DNA of 64,000 bases from Niallia nealsonii. Its GTDB lineage: Bacteria > Bacillota > Bacilli > Bacillales > Cytobacillaceae. The position numbers and the translations under genes were made by a program. Shown here piece by piece: positions 7,271 through 16,373 of this stretch (the first letter of the stretch is position 1; every line of letters begins with the position of its first letter). The notes under the pieces were generated by a model. That model was not told the origin of the DNA. It ran no database searches and worked only from the letters and a program-made list of their open reading frames with translations. The DNA is taken from the NCBI RefSeq assembly GCF_002835805.1, contig NZ_PISE01000008.1, positions 1 through 64,000 on the forward strand, written 5' to 3'.

Positions 7271-9415
7271 TTGTTATCTATAAGGCGTAATTTTTTTGCT
7301 TATCTAGATGAATTGACTATTATTACTATTCTACTTCCTTATTCCTATCACCAAGGCGAATCAAACAGATTTTTATTAAAAAAAGACGGAAGTTTTGTTT
7401 CTCTATCCATTGAAGCAAAAGAAAAATTTGCTGATTTTGTTAAATATATATGCAAAGTCCCTAGCAAATTGGAGATAGGGAAATTTTATGAAATAGTGGA
7501 TGAATATAAAGGCATTACAGACTTGCAGATAGGGGCTGTAATAAGAACGAAAGAATTTGACGATCTGTTTTATTATGATGGCTTTTTGGGCGTTGGGTAC
7601 AGCTTAGAGCAATGTGATTTCTCCTTATGGGCTCCAACAGCTCAAAGAGTAAAGTTAATTCTTCAAGATCCATTAAAGCCAGTTAAGGAAAGAATAGAGA
7701 TAGACATGGAGCGAGGAGACAAAGGAGTCTGGAAAACAACAGTCAACGAGAGGTTGGAAAATTACTATTACAGCTATCTTGTACTTATAAATCTAGAATG
7801 GAGAGAGTCTGTGGACCCCTATGCAGTCGCAGTTAACGCAAATGGATTAACAGGTGCGATTGTTGATTTAAAGAAAACGAAGATAATAAAGCCATCCCTG
7901 CCTCCTTTATCCCATACAGTAGACAGTATTGTATATGAAACCCATATAAGAGATTTTACAATTCATGCAAACAGTGGGGCGAAAAATAAAGGGAAATACT
8001 TGGGCGTTTCTGAGTTACACACACAAACAAAAAGCGGGGAATTAACCGGTTTATCTTATGTAAAAGATTTAGGTGTCACCCATATAGAATTTTTGCCTGT
8101 ACATGATTTTGAAGAGGTTGATGAATTGGCAGAGCAAAAAAAGTATAATTGGGGCTACAATCCAACGCATTATAATGTCCCAGATGGGAGTTATTCTCTA
8201 CATCCCAATAATCCATACACAAGAATTTATGAACTAAAATCGATGATTCAATCGGTGCAAAAAGAAGGGCTTCGGGTAATATTAGATGTGGTTTACAATC
8301 ATGTTTATAAAAAAGAAGAATCACCGTTTGAAAAGATAGTTCCAGGCTATTTTTTTCGTTATGATAAGTTTGGTGTTCCTTCTAATGGAACAGGAGTAGG
8401 CAATGATATTGCTTCAGAACGATTGATGGTTAGAAAATATATAGTCAATTCCGTGAGTTTTTGGCTGGAACAATATCAAATAGATGGTTTGCGCTTTGAT
8501 TTAATGGGGATTCTTGATATTACGACAATGAAGGAAATAAAAAAGATCTGCGACAAATATGATTCTAATTTTTTAATTATCGGGGAAGGCTGGAATTTGC
8601 CAACAACCATTCCGGAGAAGGAAAGAGCCATTATTAAAAATCAAAAGCATCTGCCAGCGATTGCTCAATTTAATGATCAGTTTCGAGATAAGATAAAGGG
8701 CAGCACCTTTCAATTAAATCATATTGGCTTTGCTTTAGGTGGAAATGAATCGAAAGTGGAGGAGCTGCTTTCTGGGAGTATTGGACTTCTGCAAGCAAAT
8801 CAAGGTCTATTTACGGAACCTAACCAAACTGTGAATTATGTGGAGTCACATGATAATCATACATTATGGGACAAAATTGAGATTTGTTTTCCTTTCGAAA
8901 AAGAGGAGATAAAACAAAAAAAGCATCGCTTAGCAACTACCCTTGTTTTGCTTAGTCAAGGCATTCCTTTTTTGAATAGTGGCCAAGAGTTTTTCCGGAC
9001 TAAAAAAGGAGTGGAAAATAGCTATCAATCTCCAGATGAAATTAACCAATTAGATTGGGATCGAATGGTACTCTATAAAAAAAATGTAGAGTTTATTAAA
9101 AATGTCATTCAATTAAGAAAAGACAATGGAGCTTTTCGTTTACAATCATCCGCTGATATTAGAGCACATATAAGAATAAAGCGAATTGACAGAAGCTTTA
9201 TCGAATATCAATTAATCAATGTCAAAAAGTATGGACAATGGGAAACCATTATCGTCTACATTAATGCAAATACAAATAGCGTAAAGACCTCTATACCGGA
9301 TGGAGAATGGAAATGTTTAATGGATGACATGAGCATTTATTCAAACAATCATCCAAGTGTAAGGCAGCAAATAGAACTTCAGCCATTCAGTGTAGCCATT
9401 ATTGCATATAAGTAG
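7271..9415 (+). CDS. amyX: Type I pullulanase
   Basis: A 714-residue glycoside hydrolase family 13 enzyme cleaving alpha-1,6 branches in pullulan, glycogen or limit dextrins. There is no signal peptide, so it is intracellular as in B. subtilis AmyX. Domains are an N-terminal region, a CBM48-like beta-sandwich (about 105-215), the (beta/alpha)8 barrel and a C-terminal beta domain. The pullulanase signature YNWGYNP is at 292-298. Nucleophile Asp is in GLRFDLMGILD (about 410), acid/base Glu in IIGEGW (about 439), and the third Asp in VESHDNHTLWD. TTG at 7271 follows AAGGAG by 10 bases and gives LSIRRNFFAYLDE, matching the known family N-terminus. Confidence 0.95.
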   Translation: MLSIRRNFFAYLDELTIITILLPYSYHQGESNRFLLKKDGSFVSLSIEAKEKFADFVKYICKVPSKLEIGKFYEIVDEYKGITDLQIGAVIRTKEFDDLFYYDGFLGVGYSLEQCDFSLWAPTAQRVKLILQDPLKPVKERIEIDMERGDKGVWKTTVNERLENYYYSYLVLINLEWRESVDPYAVAVNANGLTGAIVDLKKTKIIKPSLPPLSHTVDSIVYETHIRDFTIHANSGAKNKGKYLGVSELHTQTKSGELTGLSYVKDLGVTHIEFLPVHDFEEVDELAEQKKYNWGYNPTHYNVPDGSYSLHPNNPYTRIYELKSMIQSVQKEGLRVILDVVYNHVYKKEESPFEKIVPGYFFRYDKFGVPSNGTGVGNDIASERLMVRKYIVNSVSFWLEQYQIDGLRFDLMGILDITTMKEIKKICDKYDSNFLIIGEGWNLPTTIPEKERAIIKNQKHLPAIAQFNDQFRDKIKGSTFQLNHIGFALGGNESKVEELLSGSIGLLQANQGLFTEPNQTVNYVESHDNHTLWDKIEICFPFEKEEIKQKKHRLATTLVLLSQGIPFLNSGQEFFRTKKGVENSYQSPDEINQLDWDRMVLYKKNVEFIKNVIQLRKDNGAFRLQSSADIRAHIRIKRIDRSFIEYQLINVKKYGQWETIIVYINANTNSVKTSIPDGEWKCLMDDMSIYSNNHPSVRQQIELQPFSVAIIAYK

Positions 9416-9429
9416 ATGCTCTATTACTG

Positions 9430-9466
9430 GGCTAGAAGGGAGTATAAGAAGACACTCTTCTAGCCT
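9430..9466 (+). terminator. Hairpin downstream of amyX
   Basis: GGCTAGAAG (9430-9438) pairs with CTTCTAGCC (9457-9465). There is no long T-run after it, so termination efficiency is uncertain. Confidence 0.45.
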
Positions 9467-9936
9467 AAAGTGATTGATTTACATCCTCATCATTTTTTCT
9501 AAATAGATGTTTAAATAAAAATAAATTTTTGAAAAATAATAATATGTAGCAGATACACTTGACTAAAAAATGAAAAAAGAGATAATATTTAATGTGATAA
9601 CTATTTTTATTTATTACATATTTTTATTTATATTTGTTAAATAGCAGAAGAAATTGGTTAACATAGTATGGAGTGGAAGTACTATGTCCTTTTCTTTTTC
9701 ATCCCATATCCATTTAATTTAGTTAGATTTAGTGGCAAACAAGAATAGGATATCCTGTTCATTATATCGTTTTGCTTATTTTCGTTAATTTTAAGATGAT
9801 CATTTTTTAGAAAGATATTGGCCATATTAGTAGGCCGTTTTTGTTTGTTCTTCCTACAAAATAGGGTACAAAGAGTCAAACAGGGATTCCTTAACCTATC
9901 AACTAGGGAGCATAATATATAGTAGGTGAACACATT
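9466..9936. other. AT-rich intergenic region with a second hairpin
   Basis: About 470 bases lie between amyX and ytmP. ACATAGTA (9661-9668) pairs with TACTATGT (9680-9687) and is followed by a T-rich run (CCTTTTCTTTTTC), so it looks like a rightward terminator. Just upstream is a 24-codon hydrophobic reading frame at 9570-9644 without a clear ribosome-binding site. I see nothing else recognisable. Confidence 0.5.
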
Positions 9937-10716
9937 TTGGAACATTTATTAGGACAAGATTGGGAGATAACCCCTGCAGGCGGAGAGACTGGTGAAGCAT
10001 TTTTTGCGCAGAATAATGGACAAAAATTGTTTTTGAAAAGAAATTCCTCTCCTTTTTTAGCTGTATTGTCTGCGGAAGGTATTGTACCAAAACTTGTTTG
10101 GACAAAAAGATTTGCAAACGGAGATGTGTATACAGCTCAGCAGTGGCTAATTGGCAGAGAATTCAGTCATTCCGATATGACAGATGAACGTGTAGCAATG
10201 TTATTAAAAAAAATTCATACATCTAAACCGTTATTAGAGATGCTGAAAAGACTTGGAAAAACATCCCTTCTTCCAAGTATGATACTTGCTGTCATTAATG
10301 CAGAGCTAGATGAAGAATTATTAAATAATGATATAATTGTCGATTCTATCCATTTTTTAGAAGCGAATTTACAATATATAGATAATGAGAATCATGTTGT
10401 ATGCCATTGTGATGTTAATCATAATAATTGGCTGCTTTCTGAAGATAATCAGCTGTATTTAATTGATTGGGATGGTGCAATGATTGCTGATCCTGCTATT
10501 GATTTAGGCATGCTGTTGCATTGGTATATTCCACAAGAAAATTGGGAAGATTGGCTTATTCAATATGGCTTTGAACTTACTGATGATTTATTGCTTAGAA
10601 TGAAATGGTATGTGATAGCGCAAACGCTTATATCCATTCAGTGGTATAAAAAGAAAAATAGATTTAAGGAAATGGAAAAATGGGTTCAATTTTTAAAGGA
10701 AATGGATTTAAAATAG
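9937..10716 (+). CDS. ytmP: YtmP family aminoglycoside phosphotransferase-like protein
   Basis: A 259-residue protein with the APH/choline-kinase catalytic core: HCD at 157-159, Asn164 in NHNNW, and DWDG at 177-180, corresponding to the catalytic Asp, metal Asn and DFG-like Asp. It is therefore likely an active small-molecule kinase of the cytosol. The substrate is unknown; resistance activity should not be assumed, because this is a conserved backbone gene next to trmB. TTG at 9937 follows AGGTG by 8 bases. It is convergent with ytzH, sharing a hairpin at 10759-10791. Confidence 0.87.
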   Translation: MEHLLGQDWEITPAGGETGEAFFAQNNGQKLFLKRNSSPFLAVLSAEGIVPKLVWTKRFANGDVYTAQQWLIGREFSHSDMTDERVAMLLKKIHTSKPLLEMLKRLGKTSLLPSMILAVINAELDEELLNNDIIVDSIHFLEANLQYIDNENHVVCHCDVNHNNWLLSEDNQLYLIDWDGAMIADPAIDLGMLLHWYIPQENWEDWLIQYGFELTDDLLLRMKWYVIAQTLISIQWYKKKNRFKEMEKWVQFLKEMDLK

Positions 10717-10758
10717 AAAAATATGTTCTGTTCTAAGAAAGTTTATGTGATCAAAACT

Positions 10759-10791
10759 TTCAGGCTGACATTGTTCAAAAGGCAGCCTGAA
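10759..10791. terminator. Bidirectional hairpin between ytmP and ytzH
   Basis: TTCAGGCTG (10759-10767) pairs with CAGCCTGAA (10783-10791) between two convergent stops. The flanking T/A tracts are short. Confidence 0.5.
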
Positions 10792-10799
10792 GTGATTGG

Positions 10800-11078
10800 T
10801 TAGGATAATCCCTCAATATTATCTACCCATTGAGACAGCTGATCTTGATGTGAGCCAATATGCTGATTTAGGTTTGCAGACTGGATGCCCTTTTGGCTAT
10901 ATTGGTGAATCTCTTCCAAAATTGGAAGAATATTAGAGTCAATTTCTCCATTTACCTTAAGAGATGCAATAAGTCTTTCTACTTGTTCACATTCTGAAAC
11001 AGATCCGCAACAGTCTGATTGATGATTATTTAAAATATCCTTTAATAAATTTAATTGATGCTCATGGTTGATTGGCAT
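10800..11078 (-). CDS. ytzH: YtzH-like protein
   Basis: A 92-residue, mostly helical soluble protein of the YtzH family, with a CC pair in HQSDCCGSVSECEQ. There is no membrane segment or enzymatic motif. The position beside ytmP and trmB is the same as I recall in B. subtilis, which supports the assignment. ATG at 11078 is preceded by GGGGAAAGGA. The function is unknown. The CC and a further Cys could bind a metal or form a disulfide, but this is only a possibility. Confidence 0.82.
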   Translation of the reverse strand: MPINHEHQLNLLKDILNNHQSDCCGSVSECEQVERLIASLKVNGEIDSNILPILEEIHQYSQKGIQSANLNQHIGSHQDQLSQWVDNIEGLS

Positions 11079-11237
11079 AATATAACATCCTTTCCCCGCG
11101 TTTATAAAAACAAATACCAGTTAAGGAATTCACTATTAGGTTGTGGATTCTTTTTTGCTTTATACTTATTTGGAAATTGTAAAATTATCCTTTTTAAAAG
11201 CTTTGTTCGTTTTTATGGTGATAAGCAATTTTTAATA

Positions 11238-11372
11238 AGGCTCTTTTCTGAAAAAGTTGTGTTTTTAAATAGGTTTTGTTCACTCAAACTGTTCATAAAA
11301 AGTTGATTGGAGCAAAAATCAATTCCTTTTTTAAAAATTAAGTTAGCAACAAAGTTTACGAAAACAGCCTTC
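11238..11372. repeat. Decayed Bacillus-type palindromic repeat, copy 1
   Basis: The 500-base gap between ytzH and trmB holds no gene but does hold a collapsed repeat. The ends are GGCTCTTTTC (near 11242) and GAAAACAGCC (near 11362), nearly inverted. In the middle, GTTGATTGGAGC is joined to AAAAATCAATTCC, as if the long inner palindrome had been deleted, and AGCAACAAAGTTTACG precedes the right end. A related copy lies at 15725-15822. I recall this general layout as common in Bacillus intergenic DNA. Confidence 0.6.
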
Positions 11373-11581
11373 ATAAATTTACAGCATTTGAGCAAGTTGT
11401 TTTTGTGCATTTTGCCTTTTTGAGAGAAACTAAATAAATGAAAAATCAATAAAGTTTTTTAACAGAGGTTTTTAGAGGTGAGCTTTCTATAAAAAGATGG
11501 CAAAAAAATTCCTAAAGAGACTTGCATGAAAGAAATTTGCATGTTATTGTTTGAACGATAAGTGGAAGAAGGAGTGTCAAA

Positions 11582-12220
11582 ATGCGAGTAAGACATAAAC
11601 CCTGGGCGAAGGACAAGTTAAGTGCATATCCCCAATATGTTGTCCAAACTCCTGAGGAAAATAGAGGAAATTGGCAAAATATATTTGAACAAAAAGGACC
11701 AATTCATATAGAAGTTGGAACAGGGAAAGGCCGTTTTATTTCGGAAATGGCAAAAGCAAATCCATCTATTAATTATATTGGAATTGAAATACAAGAGAGC
11801 GTAATAGTAACGGCATTGGACCGCTTAATTGATGCAGATGTTCCCAATATAAGGTTAATGAATAGTAATGCAGCAGATTTAACGACTTTTTTTGCTGAGA
11901 ATGAAATAGACCGGGTTTATTTGAATTTTTCTGATCCATGGCCAAAAACACGCCATGAAAAACGTCGCTTAACTTATAAAACATTTTTAAATACTTATGA
12001 GAAAATTTTAGTGAAGAATGGAGAAATTCATTTTAAAACAGATAATCAAGGTTTATTTGAATATTCTTTATGGAGTTTTTCCCAATATAATATGCTGTTG
12101 AAATATATTAGTTTAGATCTTCATAATAGTGATTATGAAGGCAATATCGAAACAGAATACGAAGAGAAATTTTCCAATAAGGGCAGTAGAATATATCGCT
12201 GCGAAGTACAATTTAAATAA
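11582..12220 (+). CDS. trmB: tRNA (guanine-N7-)-methyltransferase TrmB
   Basis: A 212-residue class I SAM methyltransferase that forms m7G46 in t[18 protein letters not shown] is the SAM-binding motif [19 protein letters not shown] carries the conserved DPWPK(x)RHxKRR substrate and catalytic segment. C-terminal [16 protein letters not shown] is also diagnostic. ATG at 11582 follows GAAGGAG. It ends at a strong terminator (12252-12320). The B. subtilis name is YtmQ. Confidence 0.96.
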   Translation: MRVRHKPWAKDKLSAYPQYVVQTPEENRGNWQNIFEQKGPIHIEVGTGKGRFISEMAKANPSINYIGIEIQESVIVTALDRLIDADVPNIRLMNSNAADLTTFFAENEIDRVYLNFSDPWPKTRHEKRRLTYKTFLNTYEKILVKNGEIHFKTDNQGLFEYSLWSFSQYNMLLKYISLDLHNSDYEGNIETEYEEKFSNKGSRIYRCEVQFK

Positions 12221-12251
12221 GCTCTGCTGATGTGGAAGAGCAAATAAGATG

Positions 12252-12323
12252 AAAAACAGCTATCCAAGATAGTTTGAACCAGAAAAATGGGATTCAGACT
12301 ACTAAATGATAGCTGTTTTTTTA
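12252..12323 (+). terminator. Terminator after trmB
   Basis: AAAAACAGCTATC (12252-12264) pairs with GATAGCTGTTTTT (12308-12320), with an inner imperfect stem and a terminal T-run. Confidence 0.8.
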
Positions 12324-12420
12324 TTGACATTTATCTAATAATGGGAAAAATACGTCTGTAACCAAAATAAGATCAAAGATGATACAATGAATCAAAAAGG
12401 AAAAGGAGGAATTTAGCAAA

Positions 12421-13257
12421 ATGGATACACTTCGATTAGACACAATTACTATCCATTGGTTAAATGGCGGTGATACTAATATGGATGGCGGTGCTATATT
12501 TGGTGTTGTACCAAAACCATTATGGTCGAAAAAGTATGCCCATAATGAAAAAAATCAAGTGAAGCTTCGAACAGATCCTTTATTTATCCAGTGGGAAGGG
12601 AAAAATTTTTTAATTGATGCAGGGATTGGCAAAAGCAAATTAACGGATAAACAAAAGAAAAATTATGGGGTAACAAAAGAATCTCAATTAGAAGCCGATT
12701 TGCAGAAATTAGGAATTTATTCAGAAGATGTTGACTACATATTAATGACGCATATGCATTTTGATCATGCATGCGGCTTAACTTCATTAGAAGGAGAAAC
12801 ATATCAATCCATTTATCCGAATGCTAAAATCATTACTTCAAAAATAGAATGGGGAGAAATGAAAAAACCAAATATTCGTTCTCGCAATACATACTGGGAA
12901 CAAAATTGGACTGCTATTAAAAATCAAGTGGAAACTTTTGAGGAAGAATGGACATATGGACCTTTTAAAATGATCTATACAGGAGGTCACAGTGATGGCC
13001 ATAGTATTATTCTTATCCAAGATAAAACAAAAGTGTGTCTGCATATGGGAGATATTCTACCAACACATGCTCATCAAAATGTGTTATGGGTAACAGCATA
13101 TGATGATTATCCTATAGATTCGATTCGTCAAAAACAAAAATGGATTCAATGGGGAGTAGATCACAAAGCATGGTTTACCTTTTACCACGATAATATTTAC
13201 CGGGCACTCAAGTGGAATGGAGATGGACAAATAATTGAGAGTCTAAGGATAGAATAG
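12421..13257 (+). CDS. ytnP: YtnP-type metallo-beta-lactamase-fold lactonase
   Basis: A 278-residue MBL-fold hydrolase. THMHFDHA gives the zinc ligands His111, His113, Asp115 and His116; GGHSDGHS and HMGDILPTHAH supply the later His and Asp ligands. B. subtilis YtnP degrades N-acyl-homoserine-lactone-like signals and interferes with Streptomyces signalling, so quorum quenching is the family expectation. ATG at 12421 follows AAAGGAGGAATTTAGCAAA. There is no signal peptide. It is a single-gene unit bounded by terminators on both sides. Confidence 0.9.
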   Translation: MDTLRLDTITIHWLNGGDTNMDGGAIFGVVPKPLWSKKYAHNEKNQVKLRTDPLFIQWEGKNFLIDAGIGKSKLTDKQKKNYGVTKESQLEADLQKLGIYSEDVDYILMTHMHFDHACGLTSLEGETYQSIYPNAKIITSKIEWGEMKKPNIRSRNTYWEQNWTAIKNQVETFEEEWTYGPFKMIYTGGHSDGHSIILIQDKTKVCLHMGDILPTHAHQNVLWVTAYDDYPIDSIRQKQKWIQWGVDHKAWFTFYHDNIYRALKWNGDGQIIESLRIE

Positions 13258-13293
13258 AAAATCTCGCTGCAGGTATATTCTAAAGAAGGATAG

Positions 13294-13340
13294 GCGCAGA
13301 CAATGCAGAGAAAGATGCTTTTGTCTGCGCTGTTTTTTAT
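13294..13340 (+). terminator. Terminator after ytnP
   Basis: GCGCAGACAA (13294-13303) pairs with TTGTCTGCGC (13321-13330), followed by TGTTTTTTAT. Confidence 0.85.
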
Positions 13341-13507
13341 TTCTTCCACCTTAATGAAGACAAACATAAAATTTTAGGCTAACAGAAATTTATTTAAGAA
13401 GTGCCTGTCTAAAGTCAAAAACAATGCAGACAAAAGGGGGAAAAATGCCTATTTGGCCTATACTGGGATAGACGTTAAGAATAATTAGCGAAATAACAAA
13501 TTTTGTA

Positions 13508-13825
13508 TTATATTTTAATTGGATAATAATCAAGAATATTCCCTGTTTTACTGTCTGCAATAAATTCAATTACAGCATGTTCTTTTTGATTTTTTGCATT
13601 AATGCCGCCTTTATAAACAAGATAAGATTGATTCCCTTTGCTGTATGATTCTTTTTGCATATTAATCCACGAACCTGTAATATGCATTTTTTCTTTAAAA
13701 TGTTGTTTCGTCATATTTAATACCTCTTCTCCGGAAAGGTAATGACTTTTTGTTACAGCATCTGTTGTGATATAGGCTGCGGCCATTCCAACGGTCATGC
13801 CGACAATAAAAGATTTCCAATTCAT
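13508..13825 (-). CDS. ytzB: YtzB-like PepSY-type membrane-anchored protein
   Basis: A 105-residue protein with an N-terminal hydrophobic segment (FIVGMTVGMAAAYITTDAV) that acts as a membrane anchor or signal. It is followed by a small domain starting at LSGEEVLNMTKQ and ending in KTGNILDYYPI, which resembles one PepSY repeat. PepSY proteins often modulate peptidases, but no partner is visible apart from the divergent M42 peptidase gene. ATG at 13825 is preceded by GGAGGTAGCGTACAA, which decides the start over the upstream ATG at 13942. The function is unknown. Confidence 0.8.
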   Translation of the reverse strand: MNWKSFIVGMTVGMAAAYITTDAVTKSHYLSGEEVLNMTKQHFKEKMHITGSWINMQKESYSKGNQSYLVYKGGINAKNQKEHAVIEFIADSKTGNILDYYPIKI

Positions 13826-14045
13826 TTGTACGCTACCTCCATTCGCTTTCTTTATTATAGCCAAAATACGTTGGACAAGTGAAAAAATAAGGAGAAAGAC
13901 TATGCATTTTTTTAGATGGTTAATGGTGGCATGTCGAAACATCTTTCGGTAGAATAAGAAAGTGAAACTTATTTAGGGTTGCTAAAAAATAAAGGTTTGA
14001 AAAAGAATAGTAGTACATAGCCAAAATAAGTGAAGGAGTGAGAAA

Positions 14046-15116
14046 GTGAATCAAGAGACATTAGAACTATTTAAAACATTAACAGAACTGCAAGGTGCAT
14101 CGGGGAATGAACATGAAGTGCGAAACTTTATGCGGGAACAATTAAGTTTGTATAGTGATGATATTGTGCAAGATAAACTTGGCAGTATATTTGGCGTGAA
14201 AAAAGGAAAAACAGACGATCCAACAGTTATGGTGGCAGGACATATGGATGAGGTTGGTTTTATGGTAACATCCATAACAGAAAACGGTATGCTTCGTTTT
14301 CAGCCATTAGGCGGCTGGTGGAGCCAAGTTCTTTTAGCACAAAGAGTGCAAGTCATGACAAATAATGGGCCAATCATTGGGGTTATTGCCTCTATTCCTC
14401 CACACCTCTTAGATGATGCACAGCGAAATAAACCGATGGACATCAAAAATATGCTGATTGATATTGGAGCAGATAATAAAGAAGATGCAAAGAATATAGG
14501 AATTAAACCTGGTCAGGCTATTCTTCCTATTTGTCCGTTTACACCAATGGCAAATGAAAAGAAAATTATGGCAAAAGCATGGGATAATCGTTATGGCTGC
14601 GGTTTAGCCATTGAATTATTAAAAGAGCTTCAAGGGGTGGATGTACCGAATAATTTATATTCTGGAGCAACTGTACAAGAAGAAGTTGGTTTAAGAGGGG
14701 CACAAACAGCAGCAAACATGATTAAGCCAGATATTTTTTATGCATTAGATGCAAGCCCTGCAAATGATACATCTGGTGATAAAAGTCAATTTGGCCAGCT
14801 TGGAAAAGGCGCTCTTTTGCGTATATTTGATAGAACAATGGTTACACATAAGGGAATTAGGGAATTTGTATTAGATACAGCAGAAAGCAATAATATAGCT
14901 TATCAGTATTTTGTTTCACCAGGAGGGACGGATGCAGGCAAAGTGCATATAGCGAATGAAGGCATTCCAAGTGCGGTAATTGGCATTTGTTCTCGTTATA
15001 TTCATACAAGTGCTTCAATCATTCATATTGATGATTATGCTGCTGCAAAAGAATTATTAATTAATCTTGTAAAAACAACTGATAAAGGAACCGTTGCTTC
15101 TATTCTTTCTGTTTAA
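14046..15116 (+). CDS. ytoP: M42 family glutamyl-type aminopeptidase (YtoP)
   Basis: A 356-residue di-metal aminopeptidase of family M42, cytosolic and probably a large homo-oligomer like its relatives. Metal and catalytic residues are evident: AGHMDEVGF (His66, Asp68), AWDNRYGCG (bridging Asp), [10 protein letters not shown] (Glu-Glu), ALDASP (Asp) and [10 protein letters not shown] (His). Older annotations call such proteins endoglucanase M, which is misleading. GTG at 14046 follows GAAGGAGTGAGAAA. It is followed by the DUF84 gene after about 45 bases. Confidence 0.93.
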   Translation: MNQETLELFKTLTELQGASGNEHEVRNFMREQLSLYSDDIVQDKLGSIFGVKKGKTDDPTVMVAGHMDEVGFMVTSITENGMLRFQPLGGWWSQVLLAQRVQVMTNNGPIIGVIASIPPHLLDDAQRNKPMDIKNMLIDIGADNKEDAKNIGIKPGQAILPICPFTPMANEKKIMAKAWDNRYGCGLAIELLKELQGVDVPNNLYSGATVQEEVGLRGAQTAANMIKPDIFYALDASPANDTSGDKSQFGQLGKGALLRIFDRTMVTHKGIREFVLDTAESNNIAYQYFVSPGGTDAGKVHIANEGIPSAVIGICSRYIHTSASIIHIDDYAAAKELLINLVKTTDKGTVASILSV

Positions 15117-15160
15117 ACATTTACAAGGAATGGGAGCAAAAGAGATAAGGGGAATTTTTG

Positions 15161-15673
15161 ATGGAAATTTGTATTGGCACAAAAAATCCCGCTAAAATTA
15201 ATGCAGTAAAAGAAGGTTTTCAATCCTATGAAAATGCTTCTTTTATTGCGTTAAATATTCCTTCCTTAGTAAGTGAACAGCCTTTTTCTGATGAAGAAAC
15301 GATTCAAGGTGCTGTCAACAGAGCAAAAGGTGCTGTTTTAGAGGGAGCGGGAGATATAGGGATTGGATTAGAAGGCGGGGTTCACCGAACAAGAGATGGA
15401 CTTTATATTTGTAATTGGGGGGCACTTTCCACAGTAAATGGAGAGGTTTTTATTAGTGGAGGTGCTCGCATTCCGTTGCCTTGTGAAATAGAAAAACAGC
15501 TCCTTTTAGGAGGAGAACTAGGTATAGTAATGGATCAATATGCCAATAAACATAATGTAAGACATCACCAAGGAGCGATTGGCATTTTAACAAATGGCAA
15601 AATCACAAGAAGTGCGATGTTTACACATGTTATGGATTTATTAATCGGGCAGTATGAATATAAAAACAAATAA
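15161..15673 (+). CDS. DUF84/YjjX-type inosine/xanthosine triphosphatase
   Basis: A 170-residue protein of the DUF84 group that removes non-canonical purine NTPs. The N-terminal GTKNPAKINAVKEGF phosphate-binding segment, GLEGGVHR and NVRHHQGAIGILTNGKITR are family marks. ATG at 15161 is 6 bases from AAGGGGAA and is preferred to the adjacent TTG at 15158. It sits between ytoP and ytpP, probably in one operon with ytoP. It is probably a nucleotide-pool housekeeping enzyme; substrate range is inferred from the family. Confidence 0.85.
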   Translation: MEICIGTKNPAKINAVKEGFQSYENASFIALNIPSLVSEQPFSDEETIQGAVNRAKGAVLEGAGDIGIGLEGGVHRTRDGLYICNWGALSTVNGEVFISGGARIPLPCEIEKQLLLGGELGIVMDQYANKHNVRHHQGAIGILTNGKITRSAMFTHVMDLLIGQYEYKNK

Positions 15674-15724
15674 TGCAAGCATTTTATTAGGTTGGAAATG
15701 TTGCTTTTTGATATGATCAAAAGT

Positions 15725-15822
15725 AAGGCTGTTTTCATATAGAGTATTGCTATTTAACCTGTTCAGTAATTCTAAAAGTTTTTTCATTTTATTCAACAAG
15801 CAACAAACTTTTAGAAAACAGC
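15725..15822. repeat. Decayed Bacillus-type palindromic repeat, copy 2
   Basis: GGCTGTTTTC (15727-15736) and GAAAACAGCC (about 15812-15821) are perfect inverted ends about 75 bases apart, and AGCAACAAACTTTTA precedes the right end as in copy 1 at 11238-11372. It lies between the DUF84 gene and ytpP. The inner palindrome is lost. Confidence 0.6.
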
Positions 15823-15859
15823 CAAAAGTAAAAAGCAATCCTTAAAGGAGGAAAAAATT

Positions 15860-16177
15860 TTGAGAGAATTACAAACACAAGAAGAATTTAATAAATTAAA
15901 AAATAGCAATCAAAAAACTATTTTTCTATTTTCGGCAAATTGGTGTGGAGATTGCCGTTTTATTGAACCATTTATGCCAGAGGTAGAATCAAAATATAGC
16001 CAATTTACGTTTATCTATGTAGATCGAGATAAGTTTATTGACACTTGTATTGAATTGGATGTATTTGGAATTCCATCCTTTGTTGCATATGAAAATAATA
16101 AAGAGTTAGGGCGTTTTGTGAGCAAGGATAGAAAAACGCAAGAAGAGATTGAAAATTTCATTGAATCATTGGCGTAA
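15860..16177 (+). CDS. ytpP: Thioredoxin-like protein YtpP
   Basis: A 105-residue thioredoxin-fold protein. The active site is WCGDC in [14 protein letters not shown] instead of the usual WCGPC; the cis-proline is in FGIPSFVAY. The two active-site cysteines are present, so dithiol redox activity is plausible in the cytosol. TTG at 15860 is set by a perfect AAAGGAGG 7 to 8 bases upstream. It ends at a 20-bp perfect terminator stem. Confidence 0.9.
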   Translation: MRELQTQEEFNKLKNSNQKTIFLFSANWCGDCRFIEPFMPEVESKYSQFTFIYVDRDKFIDTCIELDVFGIPSFVAYENNKELGRFVSKDRKTQEEIENFIESLA

Positions 16178-16180
16178 ATA

Positions 16181-16225
16181 AGTAATATAAAAAACAATAC
16201 GATGCGTATTGTTTTTTATATTACT
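16181..16225. terminator. Perfect 20-bp terminator stem after ytpP
   Basis: Positions 16181-16200 pair perfectly with 16206-16225 around a 5-base loop; the stem is A/T-rich with an internal T6 run. A short G+C core makes the termination mechanism less certain than the pairing. Confidence 0.7.
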
Positions 16226-16373
16226 AGGAGAAACCATTGATATTGCTAGGATGATGAGAGGGTATTAATCAAAAAGTGAAGGCATTATTCATTTAAAGAC
16301 AAATCAAATTTAAATAGTATAGGCAATTGGTAAAATAAGTGAATCTAATTTATTAAAGGAGTATGTAGCATAA

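Noticed and set aside
9937-10716. ytmP as an aminoglycoside-resistance gene
   Set aside because: It has the APH fold but sits in the conserved ytmP-ytzH-trmB backbone position; nothing suggests acquired resistance.
11213-11449. 78-codon minus-strand frame between ytzH and trmB
   Set aside because: It crosses the decayed palindromic repeat and is rich in Phe/Asn/Lys from AT-rich DNA; no ribosome-binding site.
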